From: Muscardinus avellanarius
Taxonomy: Eukaryota > Chordata > Mammalia > Rodentia > Gliridae
Length of the DNA stretch: 64,000 nucleotides
Direction: 5' to 3'
NCBI GenBank assembly: GCA_963383645.1
Contig: OY726566.1
Coordinates: 96,253,321 to 96,317,320, forward strand
Shown here one piece after another: positions 20,280 through 32,780 of the stretch (its first letter is position 1; each line of letters opens with the position of its first letter). Position numbers and translations under genes: made by a program. The notes beneath the pieces are model-generated. The model did no database searches. It was not told where the DNA came from and saw only the letters and a program-made list of their open reading frames with translations.

Positions 20280-20995
20280 TGTAAAATGATTATTTCTGAA
20301 AAAAATATAGTATAAAAATGAATGAAGCAGCTAAGTGGTTTGATTTTGCATTATCAGAGAGTATCTTTGAAAAAGTGATAGAATTGAGGCCTGGATCAAC
20401 TAAAAATAACATCCAAAACTGTATGTAAATCACTGAACAATGTAGAAATTATATACCATTTACATATATTCCCACTTTTTTCTCTCATTCAGTTAGTAAC
20501 ATGAGGCTTTTGGGGAAATTTGATTGAGAATGATTAACTTTAATTAGGCCAACCTCATTATCTGGGTTCAGGATGCTACTTGACTGGCTTTTGTGGAGAG
20601 TTGGCTCACCAAATCCTTGGGTCCATTGTTCAGGGATAAAACTAGAATCTTAATATATCCCAGCTCATTACAATCAGTCTAGAAATGTAAGATTTGTGAA
20701 AGTCCAGAGAATAAGATAGATTAAATCAGTCTAATTGAGCCACCATTTGTCAATTTTTCATTAGTTTATTTAATTAGAGTGTGGAAAATAAGACTACAGC
20801 AAATGTGAGTCAATTAACTTTACACAGTTCCACAGCAAGTGAGAGGGTTTACAATCCTAACACTTTATTTTATTCCTCCTCAAAAAATGCTTATTAATGA
20901 TGTATCATGGACACAACACAATGTATGCAACAAGTAGATGAAGATGATGAATACATGGCTCATGTTTCAAAGAACATGGCAAGAACATAGGAGGA
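20280..20995. other. Unassigned region
   Basis: No recognised repeat, exon or motif. Confidence 0.4.
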
Positions 20996-20997
20996 GG

Positions 20998-21125
20998 GAG
21001 ACGGAAGGATCTCAGGTTCAAGATCAGTGTCAGGAACTTAGTAATATCTTGTTCAAACTATAAACTGAAATAGGGCTAGGACTGTAGCTAAGAGATAGAA
21101 TAGCTCTGGATTTAATACTCAGTAC
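20998..21125 (+). mobile_element. SINE subfamily A, truncated
   Basis: Starts inside the left half ('gagacggaaggatctcaggt'), and the right half reads 'gggctaggactgtagctaag' and 'gatagaatagctctggattt', ending 'actcagtac'. The tail became the purine array that follows. Confidence 0.75.
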
Positions 21126-21258
21126 AGAAGAAGAAGAGAAGAAGGAGAAGGAGAAGGAGAAGGAGAAAAAGGGAGGAGGAGGAGGAGGAGGAGGAGGAGG
21201 GTGGTGATGATGATGATGATGAGGAGGAGGAGGAGGACAAGGAGGAAGAGGAGGAATA
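21126..21258 (+). repeat. (GAA)n/(GGA)n/(GAT)n purine-rich array
   Basis: GAA and GGAGAA units pass into GGA repeats, a short GAT block, then GGA again. Long stretches are pure purine, apart from the T of the GAT units. Confidence 0.95.
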
Positions 21259-21259
21259 G

Positions 21260-21484
21260 AGTATCAGTCTGACTGTGTTAAGTATTATAGAATATAGTGA
21301 CTAGCCATTAATTATTAAACCCTGCTTTTGATCATAAAGAAGATAATATGACTGAATCTAAGATAATCTATCAGTAATACTAAAGTAAACTTTAAAGAAT
21401 ATGGCTTTGACCAACCAGCCTTAAATGTAGGTAGAAAATAGAATATTTATTTATTTGCTTTCTTACTCTTTTTACACAGATATA
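21260..21484. other. Unassigned stretch
   Basis: No recognised repeat, exon or motif. Confidence 0.4.
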
Positions 21485-21880
21485 AACTAATATAGGCTAA
21501 ATTGTGTTCCTCTTCCCTCTAAAATTACACATTGAAGTCTTAATATCCTGTGCTTCACAATGTGACTTTTTATGGAGATAGGATCTTTACTAAGTTAAAA
21601 TATGGTCATTAAAGGAGCTCTAATCCAATATGACTAGTGTTATCACAAAAGGTCACATTTGTAAACTGTCTCCCATCCAGGGAGAATACCACATGACCAT
21701 AGAGACAATGTAAACCAAGGAGGGACACCTGGAAGAGACTCTTCTCTTGCAGAACTAACCCTGCCAGCACCTTGGTTTTGGAGTTCTCCTCCAGTGCCAT
21801 GAGTTGACATATTTCTGTTGTTCAGGCCAGTCTGTTTGTGATACATTGCTATAGCACCCTGACAAATTACACTTAACTGC
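21485..21880 (+). mobile_element. MaLR/MLT1-like LTR, tentative
   Basis: The order 'ataggctaaattgtgttcct', 'acacattgaagtcttaatat', 'cctgccagcaccttggtttt', 'tctgttgttcaggccagtct' and 'gctatagcaccctgacaaat' follows the common mammalian MaLR-type LTR layout. Diverged, with no coding content. Confidence 0.5.
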
Positions 21881-21889
21881 ATTCCCAGC

Positions 21890-22620
21890 TAATATCTTAA
21901 GGTGGAATAGATGAAGAGCTAAAACAACGGCTGATCCACATTCCTAGATTTATGTAGCTCACACAGAGATGAGAAGCTTGGGCAAAGTTCAAGATAACTC
22001 AAGTTTATCCCCTCAAGTACTGTGTTTTAATTAAAATTAATATTAAATGCATATGTTAAAGAGCATACCTAACAAAATTCATATTTATCATGACTTGAAG
22101 TATTTCACTAATTTGAAATACATGAGGGTTGAATGGCCATTGGGGTGAGGATGGCTCTTGGCTCTGGTTACAGTCCCAGAGAGCTCTGCTTCCTGAGTTG
22201 CTGGAATAATTGTTTTTGTTGTTGCTTTTTCTTTGTCCACTCTAGCCAGGACTCTAGGCACCCTTTCTCTTTAGTATCTGTGTGCCTGCTTCCAACAGCT
22301 CCTGAGTTCTTATTGTCAGATACAGTTCCTTGTTTAGTGGTTGGGAATCAGATAACAAAGTCAGAGTCAGTAAGGATTCTATATAAACTAAGAAAAAAAA
22401 ATGGGTCTGCGTGAATTTCCAAGGAATTCCCCCACAAAACACATTTTATTATTTTTATCACCTATTTTTAAAGTTCAAGAGATGGATGTTTGGTTGTTAA
22501 TTTACTGGGTTTATAGATATGTTCCAAGTGTTGCAATGTACTGGAAGTCTGCCAACCCTTCTCTCCCACCCTCCTCCTCTTCCTCCTTCTTCTTTGCCAT
22601 TTTCTTCTTCCTCTTCTTTA
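21890..22620. other. Unassigned region with CTCCTT-rich end
   Basis: No gene signal. 22560-22620 is a pyrimidine-rich tract (CCTCCTCTTCCTCCTTCTTC), probably the expanded tail of the antisense SINE that follows. Confidence 0.45.
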
Positions 22621-22622
22621 TT

Positions 22623-22791
22623 TTGGTACTGTGGGTTGAATCCAGAGGCATTCTACATCAAAGATATACCTCAGTCCTATGTTTTTAAATAGAATTTTTC
22701 TATTATGCTGAGGCTGACCTTGAACCTTTTATCCTTCAATCTCAGCCTCCCAAGTACTGGGATTATAGGCATGTACCAACCATGCTCAGCT
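22623..22791 (-). mobile_element. SINE subfamily A, antisense, deleted linker
   Basis: 'ggtactgtgggttgaatcca', 'aggcattctacatcaaagat', then 'gctgaggctgaccttgaacc' and 'tcagcctcccaagtactggg'. Part of the left half is missing. Confidence 0.8.
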
Positions 22792-22794
22792 AGG

Positions 22795-23695
22795 AATTCT
22801 GTCCTCTGACTAAGTTAGCTATTTCTTTCTTTTAGTCCTCAAGTATAAGACTAGCTGGGGTCCTGTTTACACAGTATATTAATGGTTCCCTGCAAGTCTC
22901 TGTGTGCACTATGGAGTTTGGGCATGGTCATGAGAAGTGTCTTTAGTTGATAAATACTCAATTTTGGGATAAATAATAGAGAAAACAGCAGTAGCTGATT
23001 TAGAATAGTGTCTTATTCTCTAATTCAGATAATTTGGACCATTAATTCATACGGTAAAGTCACCCATATAAAAAGAAATATTCATTGGGGTTCACACTCT
23101 TTCAAGCCTTATCTCTGGCTTGAGGTAGGAAAAGACCTCAGATCTCCTGACAGTTGTCCTGTTCAGCTCTCTTTTCAGCACTGCTACAGCTGCCCCCTGA
23201 CTGCTTGCTCTGCTGATCTTCCCCTAGTCTTCCTGCCCCCTGCTCCTCCTCTTCCAGGATGACTCCCTCAGCAGCTTCAGCCTTGCCCAAGGCTTGAATT
23301 ACCACCTAGGAGCAAATGACTCACCAGGTTATATATCTAGCTTAGACCTTTATTTTGAATCCTGCATTTGTATTTTCAACAGTCTAACACAGTTCTTCTT
23401 TGTATCAAAGCTTCTTCTAATGCCACACACCCAACATGAGACCTCCTTGGGAAGCTTTGTTCTCTTCCAGTATTTTCTGGTTTCAGGGAACAGCCTCACC
23501 ACTACAGGGTGTCACCCTCAAACTCTCCCTCCTCTTCCAACCAGATCCAAGCTCCTCCAAATTTTACAAACTCCACCTTATCATTGGCCTTAGATTTGGC
23601 TACTTTCCCACCATTAGGCTTTTTGTTAAAGTCACCACCACCTGTTAATGAGACTTAGATGGTAAGCCATGTTGTTGATCTATCTACAGTTGTTC
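22795..23695. other. Unassigned region
   Basis: Somewhat C/T-rich in 23150-23600. Frames there are short, and I see no splice-site-bounded exon. Confidence 0.4.
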
Positions 23696-23699
23696 TTGG

Positions 23700-24260
23700 C
23701 TTCCTCCAATCTTTCCTCCCTCACTGGGGTAAGGACATACTTTTAAAGTAAACTTGATTATAGTCATCATTCCCCACACCAACCTCAATTCTCCAGTGGA
23801 TTCCCAATATTTTCACTAAGAAGACAGTATTCCTAAACATGGCTGTAGGGTCATGCATGGTCTCCCTCCTGGATGCCTTTCTGACCTACCTCTTTTCATT
23901 TAAATCATGTAACTTTTAAAAATTTCACCCACACTGGGTCTTTTTAGTTTTCTACTCTGCACGTTTTCTCCCACCACAGAGCCTCTGACCTTCCATTCTC
24001 TTTTTGTAACATTTCTTTCCATTTTTCGCCTGATTCATTCCTGCTCATCTTTGAGATTTAACTCAAGCTTTACTCCTTCAGGCAAGACTTCAAAAATCCC
24101 CCACTGTGCACTCTCAAACAACATAATGTTTATTCTATCACATTTACCATAATTGTAATTTTCCATTAAATTGATGTGATTATTTGCCCAATATTATATA
24201 TTCCTCTACATTGTACATTTCACTTCTGTTTGCCATTTTATCCCAGGCTTACCCCCCAAA
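23700..24260 (+). mobile_element. L2 LINE remnant
   Basis: Follows the L2 3' part. Matching blocks are 'ctggatgcctttctgaccta', 'cattcctgctcatctttgag', 'atttaactcaagctttactc', 'ttcaggcaagacttcaaaaa' and 'tatcacatttaccataattg'. Ancient and non-coding. Confidence 0.6.
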
Positions 24261-24264
24261 TCAG

Positions 24265-25230
24265 GAATATTATAGTTACAATATTTATGAAGTAAATATA
24301 TCATTATGGGATCACAATGATTCAGAGGCTCCAAAAGATTGCCCTCAAGGTTACAAAAATTATGAGAAATAGAGTTAGAGTACAAAGATAGTGGTCAAAA
24401 AACTACTGTACCTGAAAAAACATAATTGCAGAGTAAGAAATAAGATAGATCCTTAGCTGTAAGTTTAAGGCTGGATTTGTGAGAACTTTAGAATTGGTTT
24501 GGACATCTAACATGTGCTTCAAAATAAATATTATGTGAAGACATGGAGTTATTAAACAAGAACAAAATCAAGAAAAACACTGGCATAATCCAGAACAATG
24601 ATCCAGGCTCAACATGGTTCAGAGTTGTGTGGTACTCTCTTGGAACCTGAACTATGCCCTTTTCAGACCTTTGCAGCATTTCTTTTCTGTGTCTGAAATA
24701 TTATCTTCTTAGAACTTGATACCATTCACTTATATCATCATTCAGTCTCTGCCACAACTTCAGATCCTAGTACCATGCCTTCCCTGACTATCTTCATCAA
24801 CCAGAATAGAATAATCTTCAAAGGGAAAAAATGTGGCATGGCATTAGACCACAAAATTTCATCCCTTACTCTCAATATATATCCATGGTAATTAATAGGA
24901 ATCACTCAGGACTCTAAATCTTGGAACTGTTATTATCTTAAACATTGGCATTACTGTTCTAGAATGAAGGTGGAGCCCAAAAGACTCCAACACTGGTCAT
25001 TAAATGCTAAAGACTGAATCTCATCAATTCCAGTCATGTCTCATAAATAGAACCAATCATATGGCCTTATCTCACACAACTGAAAACTGAAAACTTACCT
25101 TGTACCTGCAAGGAGGGAGAATTGCCTAAAGCATCATATAAAAATCTTAATATCTTTGCTTGATTTTACATTTCATAGTAATTACCATCATTTTCTATTA
25201 CTATATCACCTTATATTTTTGTTGCCATTT
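24265..25230. other. Mostly unassigned; L2-like patch at 24690-24790
   Basis: 'cttatatcatcattcagtct' and 'accatgccttccctgactat' recall L2. The rest shows nothing recognisable. Confidence 0.4.
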
Positions 25231-25234
25231 ATTG

Positions 25235-25350
25235 ACTTCTTTCTTCCACAAGAGGCCCATGGCAACAAGATTTTGTCTTAGTCATCTTTTATCTCTAGCA
25301 GGTATCAGTATGGCATATGGGATGCAGTAGATAAATATTCTTTACTAAAT
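25235..25350 (+). mobile_element. L2 3'-end-like fragment
   Basis: 'caacaagattttgtcttagt', 'catcttttatctctagcagg' and 'agtagataaatattctttac' followed by 'aaatgaatgaa' resemble the L2 tail. Confidence 0.45.
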
Positions 25351-25359
25351 GAATGAAGG

Positions 25360-26110
25360 GATAATACATGGTGGCTTACTTAACACATATCTTCTCTATC
25401 CCAGAGGGCTAGTACTGAGTTTCATTTGCCTTTATTCTAGGCAAGGTCATCATTGTTGTACTATAAAGAATTATAAGCAAGGACTGTGCAATTCAAGGCA
25501 AAGGCTGAGACTAGCAGATGGGGAGACCTAGGAATGAAAATACAGACTGGGAAGTTCACAGAAGCTTCCCACGGTACATAGTCTTGGATATCATCAAGGG
25601 CCATCTCAAAATATGGCTCTGACCGGCTTTAGCAAAACTCAAATGAGGGGACTTGATGGTGGGGCAAGAGGTACTGACAGACGGAAGCTACTTTCTATTT
25701 CCTTCTCAGTGTATGATCGGATCAGCACAATTACTCCCCAGATCTCAGAGATCTTGGCGGAGACTGACACCAAGGAGTAAATGGCTAGTTGGGCCTATCC
25801 TGATAGTCGGCTGTGAAGGAATGTGTCCTGACTTCTCTCCAAGGTGCTGACTCAAAACTAGAAAATATGACCAAACTGTCCTTGGTGCTGAAATTTACTA
25901 TCGACAAACTACTTTCTCAAATCTTTTGTACATTCTCCCCTCCCCACCTCTTGCTCCCCCAGGAAGGTTATTGTAGCCACAGAACTTGTTTGAGACTTTG
26001 GGGCACGGATACTTGTTGCCACTAATATACTGAGAAAGTTGAATAAACTGGAATTTTGTGAAGCATGTAGCATCTAAATTGTTTCTATATCAGGAATGAA
26101 AACTTGCTAT
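25360..26110. other. Unassigned region
   Basis: No recognised repeat. Two overlapping short frames at 25653-26025 lack domain or exon context. Confidence 0.4.
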
Positions 26111-26119
26111 ATTATGTTC

Positions 26120-26580
26120 ATATGACTGCTGGGGTAAGCTGTCACATACTTGGTGGCTCAAAGTAATGCAAACTTAATGTCTTATGGTTCAGTAATTTAG
26201 AAATCTGACATAAAACAGATTGAACCATCATCAAGGTGTCAGTGGGATGTATTCCTTCTGAAGGCTCTAAAAGAAAATCTATTTTCTTATGTTTCCCAGC
26301 CTCTAGAAGATGCATTCCTTAAGTCATAGCCTTCTAATATGACATCACTCTTATACTCAGTGATCTGCCTCGGATACCCATTTTCAAGGTTATTTGTGGT
26401 TACATTGGAACACAAATAATAGGAGAGAAACTTCCTACCATAAGGCTAGCTTGTTAGCATCCTTTGTTCTACTTACCATATAAATTCCTTATTTTCTTGG
26501 TGTTATAAAGGCTGGAAGCATATTCAGAGTTTTCAGGAACTGAAATGTAGACATCTTTGGGGAGGTATTATTCTGCCTTT
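26120..26580 (-). mobile_element. MaLR/MLT1-like LTR, antisense, tentative
   Basis: 'actgctggggtaagctgtca', 'atacttggtggctcaaagta', 'ctagaagatgcattccttaa' and 'gtggttacattggaacacaa' match the complement of the layout seen at 21485-21880. Diverged. Confidence 0.45.
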
Positions 26581-26606
26581 CAAACTTGATAAATAGAGGC
26601 ATGTAG

Positions 26607-26721
26607 ATAACTCAGTAACTTAGCAAGTCAACAAGACCTTGATTCAAAATGAAAAATGTAACAGAGCTAGGGATGTAACTCAAAGATAGAATGTTTCTGT
26701 GGTTCAGTATCCACAACAACA

Positions 26722-26753
<32 letters not shown>

Positions 26754-26776
26754 ACACACACAGGCACACACACACA
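26607..26776 (+). mobile_element. SINE subfamily A, truncated, (CA)n tail
   Basis: Enters at 'aactcagtaacttagcaagt', with linker 'ttgattcaaaatgaaaaatg', right half 'gctagggatgtaactcaaag' and 'gtttctgtggttcagtatcc'. A CA array occupies 26720-26776. Confidence 0.8.
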
Positions 26777-26944
26777 AATGAAACACTGAAGATTATGAAA
26801 ACTAAAATAGAAAAGTTGAAATAAGATGATAAATTGCTTATTTTCCTTTCTCCATATATATGTATGTACATATATATGTATATAATATTAATATATTAAA
26901 ACATTTTGATCATCTGGAATTACTTACAATATTAGGATGAAACA

Positions 26945-27050
26945 CTTTTCTTACAGATCAGAGAATTGAGGCTGTACGGATGGATAAGTTAAATAACTTA
27001 TCTGAGGCCATAAAATATGGAATAATCAAAAATAGGATCCAGGACATTTT
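26945..27050 (+). mobile_element. MIR-like fragment
   Basis: 'cagatcagagaattgaggct' and 'taacttatctgaggccataa' follow the MIR core ('cagatgaggaaactgaggc...taacttgcccaaggtcac'). Confidence 0.5.
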
Positions 27051-27059
27051 CTACTTGAC

Positions 27060-29095
27060 ATTTCTATTTAGAAAGACTGGTTATTTTTAAATGTAATTAC
27101 AAACAATTCAATCAAGTGGTTAAGTGTGTTTTTAATTCATAAACCTAAAAGTTACAAATTTAGGTCTCTAAGGTAAGTTGAGAATTTATAATATAAGATC
27201 ATTCACTGGTGCTGTTCAAATGAGCATTCCTGTAAGTGTGTGATAGAAGGACCATTCTGATGTTCCGGGTGGCCTAGTTACAAGCAGTTCATGGTCCCAT
27301 ATGTTGTAGGTCCATAGTCACCAGGTTCACACCACACTATCAGGGCAATCATGTGTATAAACTACATCCTCTCAGTAAACAACTGAAGATTACCACTGAA
27401 AGTTCAACTTACTTTCCAGAAGTGTGCACATATATAGGAACATATGTGGGGAGTTGTGTTCAAATAAGCCAAGATGATCACATTTGAGACAAGAGTATGA
27501 ACCTTTGTGAGGGTGGATTTATTTAGGAGGTGAGTGATGGCTTGGAATCTCCCTAAATCATCATTCATCTTTAAATCTATGTTGTTTTGAGTTGTATTAT
27601 GAAGCATCAGTTATGCCAGAGCACTGCTTTTACTCTTCTGTGTGAACTGAGAGCTAAACAAATACTCTGCATGTTTATACACAGTCACATAAAAAGGCTG
27701 AAAATAGGGAGACAGCAGTGCCGTCTCTTTAGCACTGCTGTGCTTTGTAAAACAGGCGTGGAAGATGCTATTTATATCTTTAATAAAGCATTTAGATTAA
27801 TTTTTACGGTTCACCACGGATCCATTTGAAGAGAAACTGTGGCACACTGGCTCCTGTATTACACTCCAGGCCTCATCCTTAGCTATGAAACCTCCATACA
27901 CTCCAGTTCTCTCTTCCAATCTGTCGCAACACCCTCGGACTATTTTGAGTACATTCTTGTCATCTGTGCCATCAGGTTTCTAAAGAGGCTGAACTGCCAC
28001 TACACAAGGGAGACAGTAGAAAGAAAGATAAATAGAAGCTTTTTTTTGAAACTATTTTTATTTTCAATACTGATTTTCCTCAAGAGCTAAGTAGTGTGGG
28101 TTTCTGAGCTACCTCTGGAGAGCTGAGAGCTTTTAGTTTAGTGTGAGGGTTATGCTGTAATTTCTAGCAGTTCAATGGCAGCAAGAGATTGTGGTGCTTC
28201 TCCCTTTGAGTTTAGTGTCTGGTCCTCCCTTGGGTACACATGGGGGTCAACATAAGGAGCTCCGTCTTCATTGTCTCCTTTAGACCATGAGTTTCTGTCC
28301 ACTTTAGCATCTAATTTCACCTAGTACATGGCTTTTAATCATTTCTTCCCAACTTCCTCTTTCTACTCTAATCTTTTTCCATCTGATACAACCATGTTTA
28401 AATCTATCCTATTCCTATTTTACTGTCTTCATTGGGTATTTTATTCAATTATTTTATCTTAGTTCTTAAGTTATATTCAGTAGGAATACTTTCTGATTAC
28501 AAACAAAAACATAATTCAAAAAATCTGTAAAAAGAAAGAATAAAATAAGAAACTTTACCAACTCTAATGTTCCACAAACATTACTTACTTATACTAAGTA
28601 TTCATAGTTCAAAAGAATGGTTTCAAGTCATGAGATTTTAAAATGGTATGTGAATAACAGACTCATATCATACATGGCCTAAATTAATAAACTTAAACAC
28701 CACTCACATTTTAAGATGAGTTTTTAAAGTCTTCCATAAGAATCATCATAGGATGTAGAGGAATCTTGAGAATAGTTCCCTTTAATTGGTCATTTTGTAA
28801 TGAATCAGTCAGATCACAGAGAGTTGAAATTGAGTACACTTAAAACTTATTTAGTCATTTGGGGAAAAGTGTTCTATGCTTATAGGGTGGTTTTAGTAAC
28901 CACATCCTAATTTTAAAACAAAAAGTTTGTAAGTTCAAAAGACAACAGATTAAGGTTCAGACCAAAAATAACTTAAAAAGGAGTTTAGGTCCAGAGTGAC
29001 ACAGAAGCATTAGGAGGTGAATTTAGGGTCAAGATTACCTGGTGAGTTTCTAGCCAACCCTTGGGATAAGAACAAAAAGGCTTAGAATGTAAGAA
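27060..29095. other. Repeat-poor region, possible constrained block at 27590-27830
   Basis: Two kilobases without SINE, LINE or microsatellite, unusual for this window. 27590-27830 has balanced composition and a 10-bp perfect inverted repeat (27712-27721 with 27732-27741). The frames at 27587-28090 show no domain. Confidence 0.4.
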
Positions 29096-29098
29096 TAT

Positions 29099-29307
29099 TT
29101 TTTTTTTTCTGGTCTGGGGATGGAACCCTCGGGCATTCGACTTCCAAGCCACACTCCCCGCCCTATTTTTTATTCTTTATTTTGAAACCGGTTCTCACTC
29201 AGTTGCAGAGGGCCTCACTAAGTAGCTGAGGCTGTCCGCGAACCACGATCCTCCAGGTCTCAGCCTCCCGAATGCTGGGATTACAAGCATGCGCCACCAC
29301 GCCTGGC
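29099..29307 (-). mobile_element. SINE subfamily A, antisense, young-looking
   Basis: 'ctggtctggggatggaaccc', 'tcgggcattcgacttccaag', 'gctgtccgcgaaccacgatc' and 'gcgccaccacgcctggc'. It retains many CpGs, which suggests a recent insertion. Confidence 0.93.
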
Positions 29308-29309
29308 TA

Positions 29310-31085
29310 AACTTCCTATATTTATAGGGAGTTTCTAATATACCATTTTGCTACCAAAAATACTTATGGCCTAAAGCTTTATAATTTGTTCTTATTTTTA
29401 CAAATACCACCACTCATGGTTTTAGAATCCAGGCAAAAGCAACTGTTGGAGCTCATGAGACAAGGCAGTCCTCATTGCTTCCAAATAGGAATCGCAAGCC
29501 TCTTCACTGAGAATCAAATAAGAACAAGGGGTGCTCAGATGTTATTTTCTCTATCAGGAACTTCTGAGTTCACAAGAGAAAAGGAGATACCAATAATTCC
29601 CACCAATACACCTATATTATTAACTGATATGATTTAAAGAAATGGGATAAATTTCTTGCCTCACTTCCTTCTCTTCAGATACATATTGCTTTATATCCCC
29701 TAATAAGTACTGTTTTTGATTTATGAGGAAACATCTACATGGGGGGGGGAGTTGGAATTTGACACAGGGAAAAGAAATCAGTCATTTCCTTGACATATTA
29801 ATCATTATCCACTGTCAATAATGATTCACATCAATAGCAATAGTAATGTCAACAAAAATTCATTTGGTTTATTCATCATGATGATTCTGGAGCAGAATTT
29901 ATACAATATCTACCTGTGAGAGAACTAAGATATAAAATGGTTAGGCATTTTCTCTAACGTGAAATTGAATCTAGTTAAAACCTGAATAGTAAGCTGTGAA
30001 ATTGGAGTCTAATGGGACCTTACCATACGCAGAACTTTGAATTCCATCTTCTTCATGTTTGGGACGTGAAAGCAAGTCTACTCTTTACACCTTTGAAGTC
30101 TTCCATCTTCCTGGCCACCTCCTTCAACACACACACAAACACACACACACATTCCCCAGGTGACACCACTTTTGAGAGCATGACACAGAGGACTTCTTCC
30201 AGCACTGCTCTTCTATGGAAATGAGTGGCTTATTTCCCATTCTTACTTTAAAAGTTTGCATCTCTCCCCCTTCCTCATTCTCTCACTCATGACCCTGGGA
30301 AAATTCTAAGGCAAGGTGTCTAGAAACCTGGAAGAAAACCTCTAAGGATAAACCAGAAAATGTAAGGTACACTCCATTGTTCAGAATGGGGTTCCATTCT
30401 GTGAAGTTTATTCTGTGAATGTCATTGCATTTCTACCACCCCAAAAGTTACATTTCCTCCACTCCAAAGCCTTTATGTAATTAGAACATGCTCTGCTAGC
30501 CTAACCCAAGTTTTTTTTTTCTTCAAAAAATTACAGGAATGTTTATAGTCCAGAGATACTCATTGCTAAGTCAGCCAAAATATTATTACTTTCAAAATGC
30601 ACAAGTTTAAATATAATAATAACAGAAAAGAAATAGCTACAGAAATGTTTGAAGGTTGGGAATTCATCCTAAAACATAGCACCCTGGACAAAGAGCATGT
30701 AAGAATTCTCCTATCCTATCCTAGATTTATTCCATTAACTGACTTTGGAAATTGCACATGGTTCTCAATTATAAAACATGGGCCCAAAGTTTTGCTGGAT
30801 GGTTGTTGACAATGTTTTAAATTTCAAAAGTGCTTCTCTTGTGATTGCTTTAAGTATTGTATGCATTATTTCCCAATTACAAAGCCTTTTACCTGCAAGA
30901 TCTTACTTGTCATAGCTTCCAAATTCCAGGTAGAGTGTAAGTCAGCTAGAATCTGCCTCTGAAATTACCTCCCTGGTTCAGGTACAGAAATGTTAATTAT
31001 GCCCTTTCTTGAGACCTTCATGAGTTGAATATCAAATATTTCAAGAAAGCTCCCAAAGGGCAACACTTTAGTTTATATGTTTTTT
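29310..31085. other. Unassigned region with a short (CA)n at 30126-30150
   Basis: A G9 run lies at about 29741. The CA array is short and interrupted. No exon or known repeat is recognised. Confidence 0.4.
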
Positions 31086-31089
31086 TCTC

Positions 31090-31195
31090 TCCAATTGTAT
31101 TGTTAGCTTCTAGAGAGTAAGAATACTTTCTTATTATTTTTACAGCCCTAATATCTAATAGAATATTGAGTAATATATAAATATTTGTGGAACCA
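31090..31195 (+). mobile_element. L2 3'-end-like fragment
   Basis: 'ttgttagcttctagagagta', 'agaatactttcttattattt' and 'ttacagccctaatatctaat' followed by 'atattgagtaatatataa' match the L2 tail pattern (gtaagctccttgagggcagg...). Confidence 0.55.
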
Positions 31196-31199
31196 ATTG

Positions 31200-32716
31200 C
31201 AATGCTTCAAATCCAGCCTATGGTAGACTCCTGAGAAACGTGCATTCTCAGACTTGATTTTATATTCTCAGAACTGTCCTCTGGGATTCACAACAACAGA
31301 GTAGAAGGAAAGCAAAGGAATGACAGCTTGTGTATTGAGACTTGCTCAAGAAAAACAAAAGCAAGAGAGGCTGTCTACCCTCTGCCCTGGCCTCAATATA
31401 CAGAGTATATTGTGTTAGCTATGGTGATCTAAGTATATATTTTGAGTTTTAATTCAAGATATTCAATGCATAGTTACTTGGTGTTCTTTTTAAATTAACT
31501 CACTTTCTAAGAAATAGTTGTCAATAAAAGCCTTGTGAAAATAGAACACTTACATCGACTGTCTGGGACCTTGCCTCATCCCTTTCGGTAGGGATTTATA
31601 GACTATTGCCCTTGAGATTTTGTAAATAAAGTCCTTAAACAACACTGTCAACTTGCTAATTAAATGAGGAAGAAAGGACAAAATGTCTAAGATGTGTCTT
31701 ATTAGGCACAGTAAATCAGAGAATGCTTTAGAGAATACTTCCTTGGGTACACTATTAGAAGAAAGAGTCTGTAAAGTAAAACAATCGAACAAAGTGCTAT
31801 TATGAACCCTGCTCAGTTGAGCCTTCCTTGGCAAAGGGCTGCTCTCCGTATCCCAGTGATCTCAGTCACTCTCAAGAAGTAGAGGTTCAATAAATACAGT
31901 GGGGAAGTGGTGTTGTTCTGGGATGGCTCCCAGGATATGCTTACTTGGCATGGATGCACATTCCTGCTTTTCCTGGAAAAGCCATTCAAGCTAGCTTAAG
32001 AAACTCATATATTCTATGATCTGAGAAATTATATAAATTCCCACCAGTACATGATTAGTTCACTCTAAATTCTAATAAAAACAGGTTTATATCCAGACTA
32101 AGAAGATTTTAATTATTCCTAGATGACTTTTTTCTGCACAAAGAAGCACTGGATAAAACAATAAGAAAAGAAAGAAAGTAACCAAAAAAAAAAAAAAGGG
32201 AAAGAATAGATGGGCCTCATGCCTACAGAAGAATTTGGTAAGACTTTCACTTTGAACTTTCTAGAATCTTATCTCCATCGGAGACTCTAGCATCTAACTT
32301 AGACTGTGAGTAGTAGACACGGAAACACTTTGTTCAAAATACAGCCAAATATAGATATAGAAACTTTTTGGCTCACCCTGTCTTAGAGGTTTGCTTCCTC
32401 AGAAGTTCTATCTTCTGGCAGGAGAAACTCATGTACACTGGATACTTCTCTAAGCAAACATGGATTCTTCCGGCCTTCTCCGTCTGTATACTAATATGAT
32501 TTATCACCATTGCTGCTGACTAACATTTTGTAGGTCAAGGCCCCTCCTACCCTGCCATTTTTCCCCTTCTTAATATTCCCTGTCTGAAAAAGAGCTTTGT
32601 ATTTTAAACATTTTAAACTCGGCAGCAGTAACTGTTTTCAGGCATTGGATAATGTTATCACTGCTAAGATGGGATGAGTTTAAAACATCTGTGATGCCAA
32701 ATATCAAGAAGAAGAA

Positions 32717-32780
<64 letters not shown>

